Source: DATLFA01 sp039934635
Lineage (GTDB): Bacteria; Actinomycetota; Acidimicrobiia; Acidimicrobiales; WLNW01
Direction of reading: 5' to 3'
Length of the DNA stretch: 64,000 nt
NCBI GenBank assembly: GCA_039934635.1
Contig: JBDTLT010000011.1
Span: forward strand, 1 to 64,000
How positions within the stretch are numbered: position 1 is the first letter of the stretch; each line of letters begins with the position of its first letter. Below, one piece after another: positions 33,539 through 42,622 of this stretch. The position numbers and the translations under genes were made by a program. The notes beneath the pieces are model-generated. The model searched no databases. It worked only from the letters and a program-made list of their open reading frames with translations, and was not told the DNA's origin.

Positions 33539-34717
33539 ATGTATCTCCAAGAGACGACCGAGCAACGCGCGTTGCGCACGACATTGCGCGAGTACTTCCG
33601 CGGCCTCATGACCCCTGAGGTCACCCGAGCGCTGCGCGACGATGGCGAGTCGGGCCCGGCGCGCCGTCGTGTGTTGCGCCAGATGGGCGCGGACGGGATG
33701 CTCGGCATCGGTTGGCCCAAGGAGTACGGCGGGCAGGGCCGTCCCGCCACCGATCAGTTCATCTTCTTCGACGAAGCACAACGGGCCCAGGCGCCGCTGC
33801 CGTTCGTCACGCTGAACACGGTTGGGCCGACGCTCATCGAATACGGCACGGACGAGCAGAAGCAGCGTTTCCTGCCGCGGATCCTCGCCGGCGAGATCGT
33901 GTTCGCCATCGGCTACAGCGAGCCTTCTGCCGGCACCGACCTTGCGTCATTGACGACGCGTGCCGTGCGCGACGGCGATCAATGGGTCATCAACGGGCAA
34001 AAGATCTTCACCTCGGGAGCTGACGGCGCGGACTACGTGTGGTTGGCGTGCCGCACGAATCCCGACGTTAAAAAGCACCAGGGCATCTCGATCATCATCG
34101 TGCCGACGGCATCGCCCGGGTTCAGCTCGACGCCGATCAAGACGGTCGGCAACCCCACCACGACGTCCACCTACTACGACGAGGTGCGCGTGCCGGTGGG
34201 CAACCTCGTCGGCGACGAAAACGGCGGTTGGAAGCTCATCACGACGCAGCTCAATCACGAGCGAGTCGGGCTGGCCGCGCTCAGTGCTCGCGCGTTCGAG
34301 CTCTACGACGCCGTGGTTGCGTGGGCGGCGGCGACCGACTCGGGCGAAGGCGGGTTGATGATCGATCTGCCGTGGGTGCAGACCGAACTCGCAACGTGTC
34401 GCGCCAAGCTCCAAGCGATGTATTTGCTGAATTGGCGAATGACGCTCGACGTCGGTCGGGGCCAGCTCAAACCGCAGACCTCGTCCGCGGTAAAGGTCTT
34501 CGGCACCGAGGCGACCGCTGACGTTTACCACCGCTTGTTGAACATCCTCGGTCCTGAAGCGCACATGAGAAGCGGAAGCGCCGACGCACCCATCGACGGC
34601 GAGGTCGAAGCGATGGGCCGCACTGCGCAGATCAACACGTTCGGGGGCGGAGTCAACGAAGTCCAGCGAGAGATTGTCGCTTGGGTGGGTCTCGGCATGA
34701 CCCGCGTCTCGCGCTGA
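33539..34717 (+). CDS. Acyl-CoA dehydrogenase, large (catalytic) subunit type
   Basis: This is a paralogue of the gene at 6852: 392 residues, WPKEYGGQGRPATDQFIFFD, YSEPSAGTDLASL, NGQKIFTSGADGADY. The base Glu is predicted in LNHERVGLAAL, and the C-terminal site reads TFGGGVNEVQRE without the canonical Glu. The partner subunit gene follows after 14 nt. The start at 33539 is set by alignment with the first pair; no ribosome site is obvious. Confidence 0.92.
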   Translation: MYLQETTEQRALRTTLREYFRGLMTPEVTRALRDDGESGPARRRVLRQMGADGMLGIGWPKEYGGQGRPATDQFIFFDEAQRAQAPLPFVTLNTVGPTLIEYGTDEQKQRFLPRILAGEIVFAIGYSEPSAGTDLASLTTRAVRDGDQWVINGQKIFTSGADGADYVWLACRTNPDVKKHQGISIIIVPTASPGFSSTPIKTVGNPTTTSTYYDEVRVPVGNLVGDENGGWKLITTQLNHERVGLAALSARAFELYDAVVAWAAATDSGEGGLMIDLPWVQTELATCRAKLQAMYLLNWRMTLDVGRGQLKPQTSSAVKVFGTEATADVYHRLLNILGPEAHMRSGSADAPIDGEVEAMGRTAQINTFGGGVNEVQREIVAWVGLGMTRVSR

Positions 34718-34731
34718 CGGAGGGTCGAAAT

Positions 34732-35871
34732 ATGGATTTCTCGTTCACCGAAGAGCAGCAGGCCCTGCGCGGCCTGGCTGCGCAGATCTTTGCGGACAAG
34801 GCGACCGTCGAGCGCGTCGTCGAAATCGAACGACATACCGACGACCGCATCGATCGCGAACTCTGGGCGGCGCTGGCAGAGGCACAGTTGCTGGGCGTCG
34901 CCATACCCGAGCAATTCGGGGGATTGGGCTTCACGATGCTCGAGTTGACGTTCGTGCTCGAGCAGCAAGGGCGATTCGTCGCTCCTGTTCCGCTGCTGCC
35001 GACGCTCGTACTCGCGGCGCCGGCGATCGCCGAGTTCGGCACCGCTCACCAAAAAGATCAATGGCTGCGCGCGGTGGTAAAGGGCGGTGCCGTGCTCACT
35101 GCCGCGTTCGCCGAACGCGGCGCGAACAACGTGCGTCGATCATCGGTTCGGGCAGTGCCAGTGGCGGGTGGCTGGGCGCTGTCGGGCCACAAGATCGCCG
35201 TGCTCGCGGGTCACGTCGCGGACGCCGTACTCGTGCCCGCGGAGACTCACGACGGCCTCACGGTGTTCATCGTCGACCCGAACGCGCTGGGTGTACGACG
35301 AACCCGATACGAAACGACGGCGCGCGACGTTCAATGCTCGTTGCAGTTGTCGAATGTGTTCGTCAGCGACGACGACGTTCTCGGTGCCGTGGGGCAAGGC
35401 ACCGCGATCGCGGCATGGTCGATCGATCGCGCCGACATCGCCGCTGCGGCCATCGCCGTCGGCTGTTGTGAACAGGCACTCGCGCTCACTGCGAAATACG
35501 TGTCGGAGCGACAGCAGTTCGGACGCCCGCTGTCGACCAACCAGGGCGTTGCGATCCGGGCCGCCGATGCGTACATCGACATCGATTGCATGAGGGTCAC
35601 GATGTGGCAGGCGGCATGGCGACTCGCCGAAGGGCTACCAGCGCGCGAAGAGATCGACATCGCGAAGTACTGGTCGGCCGAGGCAGGGCAGCGCGTCGTA
35701 CACGCGACGCAACACCTCCACGGTGGGATGGGTGCCGACATCGACTACCCGGTGCACCGCTACTTCCTCTGGGTGAAGCAACTCGAGAACATGTTCGGCA
35801 GTGGGCCCCAACAACTCGCTCGCCTCGGCCGATCGATCGCCGAGGCCGCTACGACCGGTCAGCCCGCCTGA
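34732..35871 (+). CDS. Acyl-CoA dehydrogenase, small (partner) subunit type
   Basis: The 379-residue partner of the preceding protein starts MDFSFTEEQQALRGLAAQIF after a GGAGGG ribosome site. It has FGRPLSTNQGVAIRAADAYI and QHLHGGMGADIDYP. The expected base position reads SIDRADIAAA, so Glu is missing, as in the first pair's small subunit. Its 3' end overlaps the convergent permease gene by 23 nt. The pair probably forms a heterotetramer acting on a bulky acyl-CoA. Confidence 0.91.
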   Translation: MDFSFTEEQQALRGLAAQIFADKATVERVVEIERHTDDRIDRELWAALAEAQLLGVAIPEQFGGLGFTMLELTFVLEQQGRFVAPVPLLPTLVLAAPAIAEFGTAHQKDQWLRAVVKGGAVLTAAFAERGANNVRRSSVRAVPVAGGWALSGHKIAVLAGHVADAVLVPAETHDGLTVFIVDPNALGVRRTRYETTARDVQCSLQLSNVFVSDDDVLGAVGQGTAIAAWSIDRADIAAAAIAVGCCEQALALTAKYVSERQQFGRPLSTNQGVAIRAADAYIDIDCMRVTMWQAAWRLAEGLPAREEIDIAKYWSAEAGQRVVHATQHLHGGMGADIDYPVHRYFLWVKQLENMFGSGPQQLARLGRSIAEAATTGQPA

Positions 35872-37171
35872 CGGCGCGGAGTGTTGCTCGCGTGATCAGC
35901 CCGACGGCGATTGCTGCAGCGCCCGTGGCGATCGACGCGCCCGGCAGGGTGACCGCAAGCACGACACAACCGACGAGGCCGAAGACAGCGATCGCCGGGG
36001 GCCACCGTCGTTGATCGCGTGGCAGACGCAGCGCCGCGGCGTTGGTGACCGCGTAGTAGCCGAGCACGCAGAAGCTCGAGAAACCGATGGCGTGGCGCAC
36101 ATCGCTCGTGAGTACGACGATGAACACGATGGTGCCGACGGCGATCTCGGCGAGGTCGGGCACTTTGGTGCGCGGGTGGACGTGGACGAGAACATGAGGC
36201 AGATCTCGTTCGGCGGCCATGGCGAACATCGTGCGGCTCACACCCACGAGTAACGACAGCAATACGCCGAGCGAAGCGGTACTTGCTCCGATGCGCACGA
36301 GCGGTACCAACGCGTGCCACGAACCTGCATCGATCACCGTCGCCAGCGGCGCCGAACTGCGCGCCAATGCGTCAGATCCGACGGCCGAGAGAGCGGACAG
36401 CGCGACCAACGCGTAGACGATCAGTGTGATGCCGAGTGCGATCGGTATGGCCCGCGGAATTGTCCGCGCGGGGTCTCGTACTTCTTCGCCGAGCGTCGCG
36501 ATGCGCGCGTAGCCGGCGAACGCGAAGAACAACAGTGCGCCGGCGCGCAGGCAGTCGTACGGCGATGCACCGCCGAGGCCGATGCGATCGATATCGGCAG
36601 TGCCGCCGCCAAAGCCCGCGCCGACGACGACGGCGAGGACGCACAAGACGACCACCACGATGACCCGTGTCAGCCACACGGTCTTGGTGACCCCGGCCAG
36701 GTTCACCGCGACGAGGGCGACCACGGCCAGCGCCGCCGTGAACCGCGGATGATCGGGCCACGCATAGGAGCCGAAGGTGAGAGCCATTGCCGCGCAGCTC
36801 GCGGTCTTGCCGACGACGAATCCCCAGCCCGCGGCGAACCCCCACACGGGCGCGAGTCGCGCTCGACCGTAGACGTAAGTTCCGCCCGCCTGAGGATGGA
36901 GCGCCGCGAGTTGTGCCGACGACGTGGCGTTGGCGAACGCCACTGCCGCGGCGATCGCCAGGCCGACGAGCAGTCCGCCTCCCGCGCTCTGTGCCGCGGG
37001 CGCGAGCGCGGCGAACACCCCGGCGCCGATCATCGATCCGAGTCCGATCACTACCGCATCGGCGGTGCCGATGCGACGGTCGAGCCGCGTCGGTGGTTGC
37101 GGTGTAGGCACGGAGGCAGCGTCGTCGCCGGGGATGGGCTCAGACCTTGTCGAGTTCGCCCAGGCGATCAC
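35849..37171 (-). CDS. APC family amino acid/polyamine permease
   Basis: This is a transporter of about 440 residues with roughly 12 hydrophobic helices. The N-terminal IGLGSMIGAGVFAALAPAAQ is the APC substrate-binding unwound helix, and FAGYARIATLGEEVRDPART is the conserved loop in the middle. The GTG at 37171 overlaps the end of the CoA ligase gene; a GTG at 37111 avoids overlap and is equally plausible. It is the last gene of the minus-strand unit SMP30-ligase-permease. The substrate is unknown. Confidence 0.87.
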   Translation of the reverse strand: MIAWANSTRSEPIPGDDAASVPTPQPPTRLDRRIGTADAVVIGLGSMIGAGVFAALAPAAQSAGGGLLVGLAIAAAVAFANATSSAQLAALHPQAGGTYVYGRARLAPVWGFAAGWGFVVGKTASCAAMALTFGSYAWPDHPRFTAALAVVALVAVNLAGVTKTVWLTRVIVVVVLCVLAVVVGAGFGGGTADIDRIGLGGASPYDCLRAGALLFFAFAGYARIATLGEEVRDPARTIPRAIPIALGITLIVYALVALSALSAVGSDALARSSAPLATVIDAGSWHALVPLVRIGASTASLGVLLSLLVGVSRTMFAMAAERDLPHVLVHVHPRTKVPDLAEIAVGTIVFIVVLTSDVRHAIGFSSFCVLGYYAVTNAAALRLPRDQRRWPPAIAVFGLVGCVVLAVTLPGASIATGAAAIAVGLITRATLRAVRRADRS

Positions 37172-38810
37172 GCGCCGCGAACTCGGCGCGGATGGACTCG
37201 ACGTCGTCTGGTGTGAGGCGGCGTAGCGGCTCGCCCTTCTTCGGGCGGAAGTAGACGGGGTCGGCGCACTGCCAGCGTTGCGCCCGCAGCTGTCGCTTGA
37301 TGACCTTCGACGTTTCGGTCAGCGGCAACTCGGTCGCGACGCGGACATAACGGGGCGACCATTTGGTGCCCAAGTCGCTTTGATTGACAAGGAACTCGTC
37401 GAAGTCCTCGGGGTCGAAGGCCGACGGATCGGCAACCTGCAGCGCGACCATCACCTGATCGCCTACCTCTTCGTCGGGCACTGCATAGACGGCGTCGAGA
37501 ATGACGCCCGGATAACTGGCGACGATGCGTTCGATCGGCGCGGCCGCGAAGTTTTCACCGTCGACGCGCAGCCATTCGTAGTCGCGGCCGGCGAAGTAGA
37601 ACCAGCCGTCCTTGTCGCGGTAGCCGAGGTCGCCCGACCAGTACCACCCGTTGCGGATGCGTTGCGCGTTTGCTTCTTCGTTCTTGTAGTAGCCCTCGAA
37701 GCTGACGGCGTTGCTCTTGTTGACGATCTCGCCGATGCACTGGTCGGGATTGAGCAACCGGCCGTTGGCGTCGAACTCCGCCGGCGGCTTCTCTTCGAGC
37801 GTCTCCGCGTCGAGTACGACCGTGCCCTCGGGACCGCGCCCGAGTGCCCCTTTTGGTTGCTCGGGTACGCGCTGGACCGACGCGCCGGATTCGGTCGAGC
37901 CATAGTTGTCCTGCACGGGCACGCCGAACCGGTCGCTGAAACGTTTCAGATCTCTCTCCGCGCCTTCGTTGCCGAAGACGCTGCGCAGCGCGTGGTTCTT
38001 GTCGTCGGGGGACTCGGGTGTGGCGAGGATGTACGTCAGTGGTTTGCCGACATAGTTGAAGTAGGTGGCTTTGAACTTGCGGATGTCGGGCAGGAATCCC
38101 GACGCCGAGAACCGCCGCCGCAGTGCGAGCGTGCCTCCCACGTAGACGACCGGGCTGAAGCCGGCGAACAGCGCGTTGGAATGGAACATCGGCATGGCCA
38201 TGTAGCCGACCGACTCTTCGTCGAGGTCTTGCGTCATCGAGATGGTGCGCCCGGTGCGCGCCCACTTGCCTTGCGACGTGATCACGGCCTTTGGCGCGCC
38301 CGAGGTACCCGAGGTGAAGAGCAGCAGCGCGGTGACGCGTGGGTCGACGGCCGCGTCGGGCAGGCCCGCGTTGGCATAGGGGCGCAGCGCCACGTCGTAC
38401 TGCGGCGTGTCGACAACGAGTATGCGGTCGTCGGTGAGCCCGAGGTCGAGGCCATGCAACATGTCGTAGAAGCGTGACTCGGTGACGATCATCTGACAGT
38501 CGGTGTAGGTGATATCGCGCGCGAGCTCACCGCCCTGACGAGTGGGGTTGATGCCGACCATCGTGGCGCCGCTCACCGAGCCGGCGGCCAACCACAGGCA
38601 CAACTCGGGAATGTTCTCGAAGAGAAATCCGATGTGGAACGGTCCCGGTCGCTTGGTGTCGATGGCGAACGCGGCGCGGGTGGCTGCAGCCTGCACCGTC
38701 TCGCGCCAGCTGTATGACTCGTCCTCGAACAAAATCGCGGCACGCTCGGACTGCGCGTGCGCTCGGATCATCTGATCGACGGTGTCGAATTCATTGCGTG
38801 TCATCGGCAT
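37140..38810 (-). CDS. Acyl-CoA synthetase (AMP-forming, FadD-like)
   Basis: This enzyme of 556 residues activates a carboxylic acid with ATP and CoA. The ATP loop is LFTSGTSGAPKAV, the adenine motif is DNYGSTESGAS, and the A8 region is YWSGDLGYRDKDGWFYFAGR. The C-terminal lysine is in LTETSKVIKRQLRAQ. The order of motifs and length fit long-chain/steroid-acid CoA ligases (FadD17-like). It is 9 nt downstream of the SMP-30-like gene on the same strand. Confidence 0.92.
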   Translation of the reverse strand: MPMTRNEFDTVDQMIRAHAQSERAAILFEDESYSWRETVQAAATRAAFAIDTKRPGPFHIGFLFENIPELCLWLAAGSVSGATMVGINPTRQGGELARDITYTDCQMIVTESRFYDMLHGLDLGLTDDRILVVDTPQYDVALRPYANAGLPDAAVDPRVTALLLFTSGTSGAPKAVITSQGKWARTGRTISMTQDLDEESVGYMAMPMFHSNALFAGFSPVVYVGGTLALRRRFSASGFLPDIRKFKATYFNYVGKPLTYILATPESPDDKNHALRSVFGNEGAERDLKRFSDRFGVPVQDNYGSTESGASVQRVPEQPKGALGRGPEGTVVLDAETLEEKPPAEFDANGRLLNPDQCIGEIVNKSNAVSFEGYYKNEEANAQRIRNGWYWSGDLGYRDKDGWFYFAGRDYEWLRVDGENFAAAPIERIVASYPGVILDAVYAVPDEEVGDQVMVALQVADPSAFDPEDFDEFLVNQSDLGTKWSPRYVRVATELPLTETSKVIKRQLRAQRWQCADPVYFRPKKGEPLRRLTPDDVESIRAEFAARDRLGELDKV

Positions 38811-38819
38811 CTCTGCATT

Positions 38820-39800
38820 TCAGTAGTTGAGGGCGAGTCCGGCACGCGGCCATTCGACTTCGAGCACTTGACCCGAGCCGGACAGTGTCACGAAAGCAGT
38901 GCGACGATCGGGTCCACCGAAGCACACGTTGGTGGTCATGGGATCAGGCATGGCCACGTAGTGGAGGTCGGATGCGTCGGGCGCGATCACGCACAAACCA
39001 TCGGAGATGGCCGCGACGACGATGTTGCCCCCGGCTTCGACCGCCAGCGAATCGAAGTGCCCGAGCGTGTTGGCCAGACAGCGCCCTCCGTGGCCTCGCT
39101 CGGCCGGAGCGATGACGCCAGGACCAGCGAGGTCGAACGCCCACAACCGTCCGGTCATGGACTCCGCGACGTACAACGTGGAGTCGTCGGGCGACAGGCC
39201 TACCCCGTTGGGCATCCACATCGGCCATATCTTGCGTTCGACCATCGACCCGTCGGGCTGCGCGTAGTACACAGCGCCCTTGTCGATCATTCGTTCATGG
39301 CTCTTGCCCAGATCGGTGAACCAGAAGCCGCCCTGCGCGTCGAACACGATGTCGTTCGGCCCGGTGAATCGATGACCATCGCAGTCGCGGTACAGGACCT
39401 GTGCCTCGCCGGTGGCGAGGTCGACGCGATTGATCCAACCCCCCTCGTAGGTGGGCGGCAGATTGGCACCAGTGACGAAGTTGGTCGGGATCTCGATGCC
39501 ATTGCGCTCAGACCAGTAGAAGCCCCCGTTGTTGGTGATGTACACCGCACCGTCGGGGCCGATCGCGGCACCGTTGGCACCGCCGAACCCGGCGGGATTG
39601 ACCTCTGCGACGACGGTGACGCTGCCGTCGGGAGCGCACCGGCTGAGGGTGCCTCCGCGCACCTCGACCGCGAGCACCGAGCCGTCGTCCATCGCCACCG
39701 GCCCTTCGGGAAAGCGCAGGCCACGGGCAAAGACTCTGTTTTGGGGCGTCGGTAAGCGGCGAATCGAAGTGTCGGTCATCACGGCCCCCGTCGACGTCAT
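38820..39800 (-). CDS. SMP-30/gluconolactonase family protein
   Basis: This is a beta-propeller hydrolase of 326 residues; relatives cleave lactones with a divalent metal. Characteristic segments are LRFPEGPVAMDDGSVLAVE (metal-binding Glu), TGPNDIVFDAQGGFWFTD (Asn) and PNGVGLSPDDSTLYVAES (Asp). The ATGs at 39800 and 39779 are both possible; the second matches family N-termini better. It may open lactone intermediates formed during ring degradation, in keeping with its neighbours, but this is inference. Confidence 0.88.
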   Translation of the reverse strand: MTSTGAVMTDTSIRRLPTPQNRVFARGLRFPEGPVAMDDGSVLAVEVRGGTLSRCAPDGSVTVVAEVNPAGFGGANGAAIGPDGAVYITNNGGFYWSERNGIEIPTNFVTGANLPPTYEGGWINRVDLATGEAQVLYRDCDGHRFTGPNDIVFDAQGGFWFTDLGKSHERMIDKGAVYYAQPDGSMVERKIWPMWMPNGVGLSPDDSTLYVAESMTGRLWAFDLAGPGVIAPAERGHGGRCLANTLGHFDSLAVEAGGNIVVAAISDGLCVIAPDASDLHYVAMPDPMTTNVCFGGPDRRTAFVTLSGSGQVLEVEWPRAGLALNY

Positions 39801-39815
39801 TTCGGCAACGGGCGG

Positions 39816-39825
39816 AGACTAGCCT
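39816..39825. promoter_or_regulatory. Overlapping divergent -10 boxes
   Basis: AGACTAGCCT contains TAGTCT on the minus strand (39816-39821), towards the SMP-30-like gene, and TAGCCT on the plus strand (39820-39825), towards the hydratase gene. The two promoters would compete. Confidence 0.35.
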
Positions 39826-39854
39826 GCGGCCGCTGTCGAGACGGAGGTCGTGCA

Positions 39855-40670
39855 ATGGCTGTCGAAGAAGATCTGCTGTACCGCATCGAAAATGGTGTTG
39901 CCTGGCTGACGATGAATCGTCCGCAGGTCGGCAACGCGATGACGCCCGAGGTCCGCGATCGCATGCGCGACATCATCAACGACCTCAACGTCAGCTACGA
40001 AGCGCGCGCGATCGTCATCACCGCGACGGGCGAAAAGATGTTCTGCCCTGGCGCCGACATCTCCACTGATCGCGCGGTGGTCCGGCCCCAAGGCGCGCCC
40101 GAACGCATCGTCGGACAGAACCGGCGCATGATGCTCAACGGCCAACTGCAACTGATGCCGGCGATCATCAATTCCGAGTTGCCCATCATCGCTGCGGTCA
40201 ATGGCACGGCCGCCGGCGTGGGCGCGCACCTGGCGCTCGTGTGCGATCTCGTGATCATGGCCGACAACGCCAAGTTCATCGAGGTGTTCGCCCGCCGCGG
40301 TCTGATTCCCGATGGTCTCGGCACATGGATCCTGCCGCGGTTGATCGGTCTGCAGAAGGCCAAAGAGCTCTGCTTCTTTGCGGACGACGTGCCCGCGCAA
40401 CGAGCCCTCGAGATCGGCCTGTGCAACAAGGTCGTGCCCAAGGCGGAATTGCAGTCGACGGCGCGCGAGTGGGCCGAACGGCTCGCCGGTGGCCCTACAC
40501 GGGCGTACATGCTGATGAAGTGGTTGCTCAATCGCAGCCTCGACGTCGACATGCGCACCATCATGGAAGAAGAAGCATGGGCGGTCGAGGCCGTGACCCA
40601 GACCCAGGACATGACCGAAGGCGTGGCCAGCTTCCGGGAGAAGCGCCCGCCGCAGTGGACCGGCTTCTGA
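39855..40670 (+). CDS. Enoyl-CoA hydratase/isomerase family protein
   Basis: The 271-residue crotonase-fold protein has the oxyanion-hole segments FCPGADIS and NGTAAGVGAHLALVCDL. The two catalytic Glu of true hydratases are not conserved: His stands in the GAHLAL position and Phe in IEVFARRG. GLIPDGLGTWILPRLIG carries the Asp typical of enoyl-CoA isomerases and related enzymes. It is therefore more likely an isomerase or hydrolase than a hydratase. GGAGG precedes the ATG at 39855. Confidence 0.88.
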   Translation: MAVEEDLLYRIENGVAWLTMNRPQVGNAMTPEVRDRMRDIINDLNVSYEARAIVITATGEKMFCPGADISTDRAVVRPQGAPERIVGQNRRMMLNGQLQLMPAIINSELPIIAAVNGTAAGVGAHLALVCDLVIMADNAKFIEVFARRGLIPDGLGTWILPRLIGLQKAKELCFFADDVPAQRALEIGLCNKVVPKAELQSTAREWAERLAGGPTRAYMLMKWLLNRSLDVDMRTIMEEEAWAVEAVTQTQDMTEGVASFREKRPPQWTGF

Positions 40671-40716
40671 CCCGGAAGTCGCTCATGAGAGGCCTCTGCA
40701 GGCCGATATAGCGGGG

Positions 40717-41613
40717 ATGGTGTTCGCACTGCTTCTGCGACAGGCGTCCGGCGCGGAGCCCACCGAGACTGCGTTCGATCGGATGCCGACCTGGGGCAAG
40801 TACGGCATCCTCGCGCTCCTGTTGTTGTTCGCCGTCGCGATGATCGAGACGGTCCGCCGCCATGGCTTGCGGGACCGCGAGGTGAAGCTGGCCGCGCTCA
40901 GCGCCGGCTTTCAGTACAACCAGACTGATCCAGCCGGTGTCGGCGAACTGCGCTTTGCTGCATTCGGTCGCGGCAAGGGTACGCGCATCAGCAACGTGGT
41001 GAGCGGCAAGTCGCATACCGGTGCCGTCGTGCGCGCGTTCGACTTCTCGAGCTACATGGAACACGCCGTGTCCGAGAGTCAGCGCGAGTCGGAGTTCGTC
41101 GACTACCTGTGGGGCATGGACGGCTGGGGCGAGAGCAGCGGATATTCCAGCAACAAAATGAGGACTTACTCGAAGGCACGATCCGGGGCGGTCGTCAAGC
41201 TCGACGCCTTCCTGCCGTCGATGGTGGTTGCTCCGTCGAATCTGATCACGCGTGCGTTCGAGATGGTGGGTGCGGAGGACATCGACTTCGAATCCGAAGA
41301 GTTCAACCGTGGCTACGACGTGCGCTGCTCGGACAAGCGGTTTGCGTCGTTGTTCCTCGACGCGCAGATGATCGACTTCATCCTCGGCTTCGACCGTCAC
41401 TTCGCCTTCGAGACGTTCGGTAACTACGTGCTGTGTCACGCCAAGATGTGTGAACCTCGTCAACTGCCGGCGCTCGCGGCGAAGATGGGCGAACTGCTGC
41501 CGTTGGTCAACCAACTGGTCTACGACGAGTATCCGACCGTGGCCGGCGTCGAGTACCGCGACGCGATCAGCGATTGGAACCATCGCCCGGGCGGAGCTCG
41601 CGGCTACTACTGA
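40717..41613 (+). CDS. Membrane-anchored protein of unknown function
   Basis: The 298-residue protein has one transmembrane helix near residues 29-44 (YGILALLLLFAVAMIETV), followed by a basic stop (RRHGLRDRE) and a soluble domain of about 245 residues. The domain has beta-rich segments such as GELRFAAFGRGKGTRISN and RAFDFSSYMEHAV, and a helical C-terminus (LPALAAKMGELLPLVNQL). I recall similar actinobacterial proteins annotated only as hypothetical. The 3' end overlaps the convergent PPOX gene by 7 nt. Confidence 0.7.
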   Translation: MVFALLLRQASGAEPTETAFDRMPTWGKYGILALLLLFAVAMIETVRRHGLRDREVKLAALSAGFQYNQTDPAGVGELRFAAFGRGKGTRISNVVSGKSHTGAVVRAFDFSSYMEHAVSESQRESEFVDYLWGMDGWGESSGYSSNKMRTYSKARSGAVVKLDAFLPSMVVAPSNLITRAFEMVGAEDIDFESEEFNRGYDVRCSDKRFASLFLDAQMIDFILGFDRHFAFETFGNYVLCHAKMCEPRQLPALAAKMGELLPLVNQLVYDEYPTVAGVEYRDAISDWNHRPGGARGYY

Positions 41614-41927
41614 GGCACGGGCCGGTGCAGCACTGCCTTGGTCGGCGTCATCCGCAACTGCGAACCTTCGACGGCGGCGTCGGCATCGACGATGAGGCTG
41701 AAGCCGTCGGCTTCGTGAGGGGGCCAGAGCACGGCGATCTGTGCGCGTGTGGCCGCGTTCTCGGCGCTGCGCCGGCCGACCGTGCACGTCAGCACGCCGC
41801 CGTCGTGCGTGACAACCACGTGGCTGATGTGGGGGCGCCCGTCGTCGCTGGTGGTGAGTACGAAGGCACTGGCGCCGAAGCGCGCCATCTCGTCGCCCAG
41901 GTGATCGAGCGCGACGGCGATGCTCAT
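41607..41927 (-). CDS. PPOX-like flavin/F420-binding split-barrel protein
   Basis: This is a small protein of 106 residues with the split-barrel pattern of pyridoxamine-phosphate-oxidase-like proteins: FVLTTSDDGRPHISHVVV, GVLTCTVGRRSAENAATR and IAVLWPPHE. Such actinobacterial proteins often bind F420, FMN or haem. The ATG at 41927 overlaps the methyltransferase stop (ATGA), so the two are coupled. The substrate is unknown. Confidence 0.8.
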   Translation of the reverse strand: MSIAVALDHLGDEMARFGASAFVLTTSDDGRPHISHVVVTHDGGVLTCTVGRRSAENAATRAQIAVLWPPHEADGFSLIVDADAAVEGSQLRMTPTKAVLHRPVPQ

Positions 41928-42556
41928 CGGGGCGCCGCGGCCTTGCGAGCAATGCCGATGTAGTGGGCGACGAATGGCTTGGGACCCTTGCCGTACTCGC
42001 GGTCGAGTCGTTCGATCTCGAAACCCGCGTCCGTCAGTTCGCGGTCATGCGCCCGAGTGAGTTGGCAGCCGCCGAAGACGCGACTGCTGATGGGTTGGAT
42101 GCGATGCTGCCACTTGTTCACGTTGTCGTCGGGCGACAGGCCGTGTTCCACGAAATGCAGCGCGCCACCCGGTTTGAGCACGCGGTGCACTTCGCGCAGC
42201 GCGCGCCCTTCGTCGGGGATCGTGCACAGCGTGAAACTCGAGACGGCGTTGTCGACCGATTCGTCGGCGAGTGGAATGTCCTCACCGTCGAGGCCGATGA
42301 ACTCCACCGGGATTTCGGATCGACCGATGCGGTCGGCCGCCAGCTTGCGCCCGATGGTCGCCGGATCGACCGCGTAGACCTTGGTGACCGCGGGTGGATA
42401 GAGCGGCACATTGAGCCCCGAGCCGAAACCGATCTCGAGTACTACGCCGCTGATGCCCTCGAGCGACTGGCGCCGCAGCGCGCGGATGTCGTCGTTGTCC
42501 ATCACCTTGTCGATCAGCCGAGGCAGGACCTGGTCGCCGTAGACACCCACGGGCAT
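41924..42556 (-). CDS. Class I SAM-dependent methyltransferase
   Basis: The 210-residue enzyme has motif I LEIGFGSGLNVPLYP, an acidic residue after the second strand (YAVDPA), motif IV AVSSFTLCTIPDEGRAL and LREVHRVLKPGGALHFVEHG, the UbiE-like pattern. The target may be a lipid, quinone or small molecule. It is divergent from the CoA ligase with 66 nt between starts. Confidence 0.9.
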   Translation of the reverse strand: MPVGVYGDQVLPRLIDKVMDNDDIRALRRQSLEGISGVVLEIGFGSGLNVPLYPPAVTKVYAVDPATIGRKLAADRIGRSEIPVEFIGLDGEDIPLADESVDNAVSSFTLCTIPDEGRALREVHRVLKPGGALHFVEHGLSPDDNVNKWQHRIQPISSRVFGGCQLTRAHDRELTDAGFEIERLDREYGKGPKPFVAHYIGIARKAAAPR

Positions 42557-42608
42557 GAGTCTGACACGTCGCCGCGGGCAGGGCCCGAGCGGCCCTCGGA
42601 GCGGGAGC

Positions 42609-42614
42609 TAGGGT
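42609..42614 (+). promoter_or_regulatory. Candidate leaderless -10 box (TAGGGT)
   Basis: TAGGGT lies 8 nt before the ATG at 42623, with no ribosome site. It would drive the ligase-selenoprotein-Rieske operon. Confidence 0.48.
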
Positions 42615-42622
42615 CAGCCCCC

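Noticed and set aside
40717..41613. Possible signal-peptide-bearing exported protein
   Set aside because: The hydrophobic segment begins about 28 residues in and is followed by a positive cluster, which suggests a membrane anchor rather than a cleaved signal.
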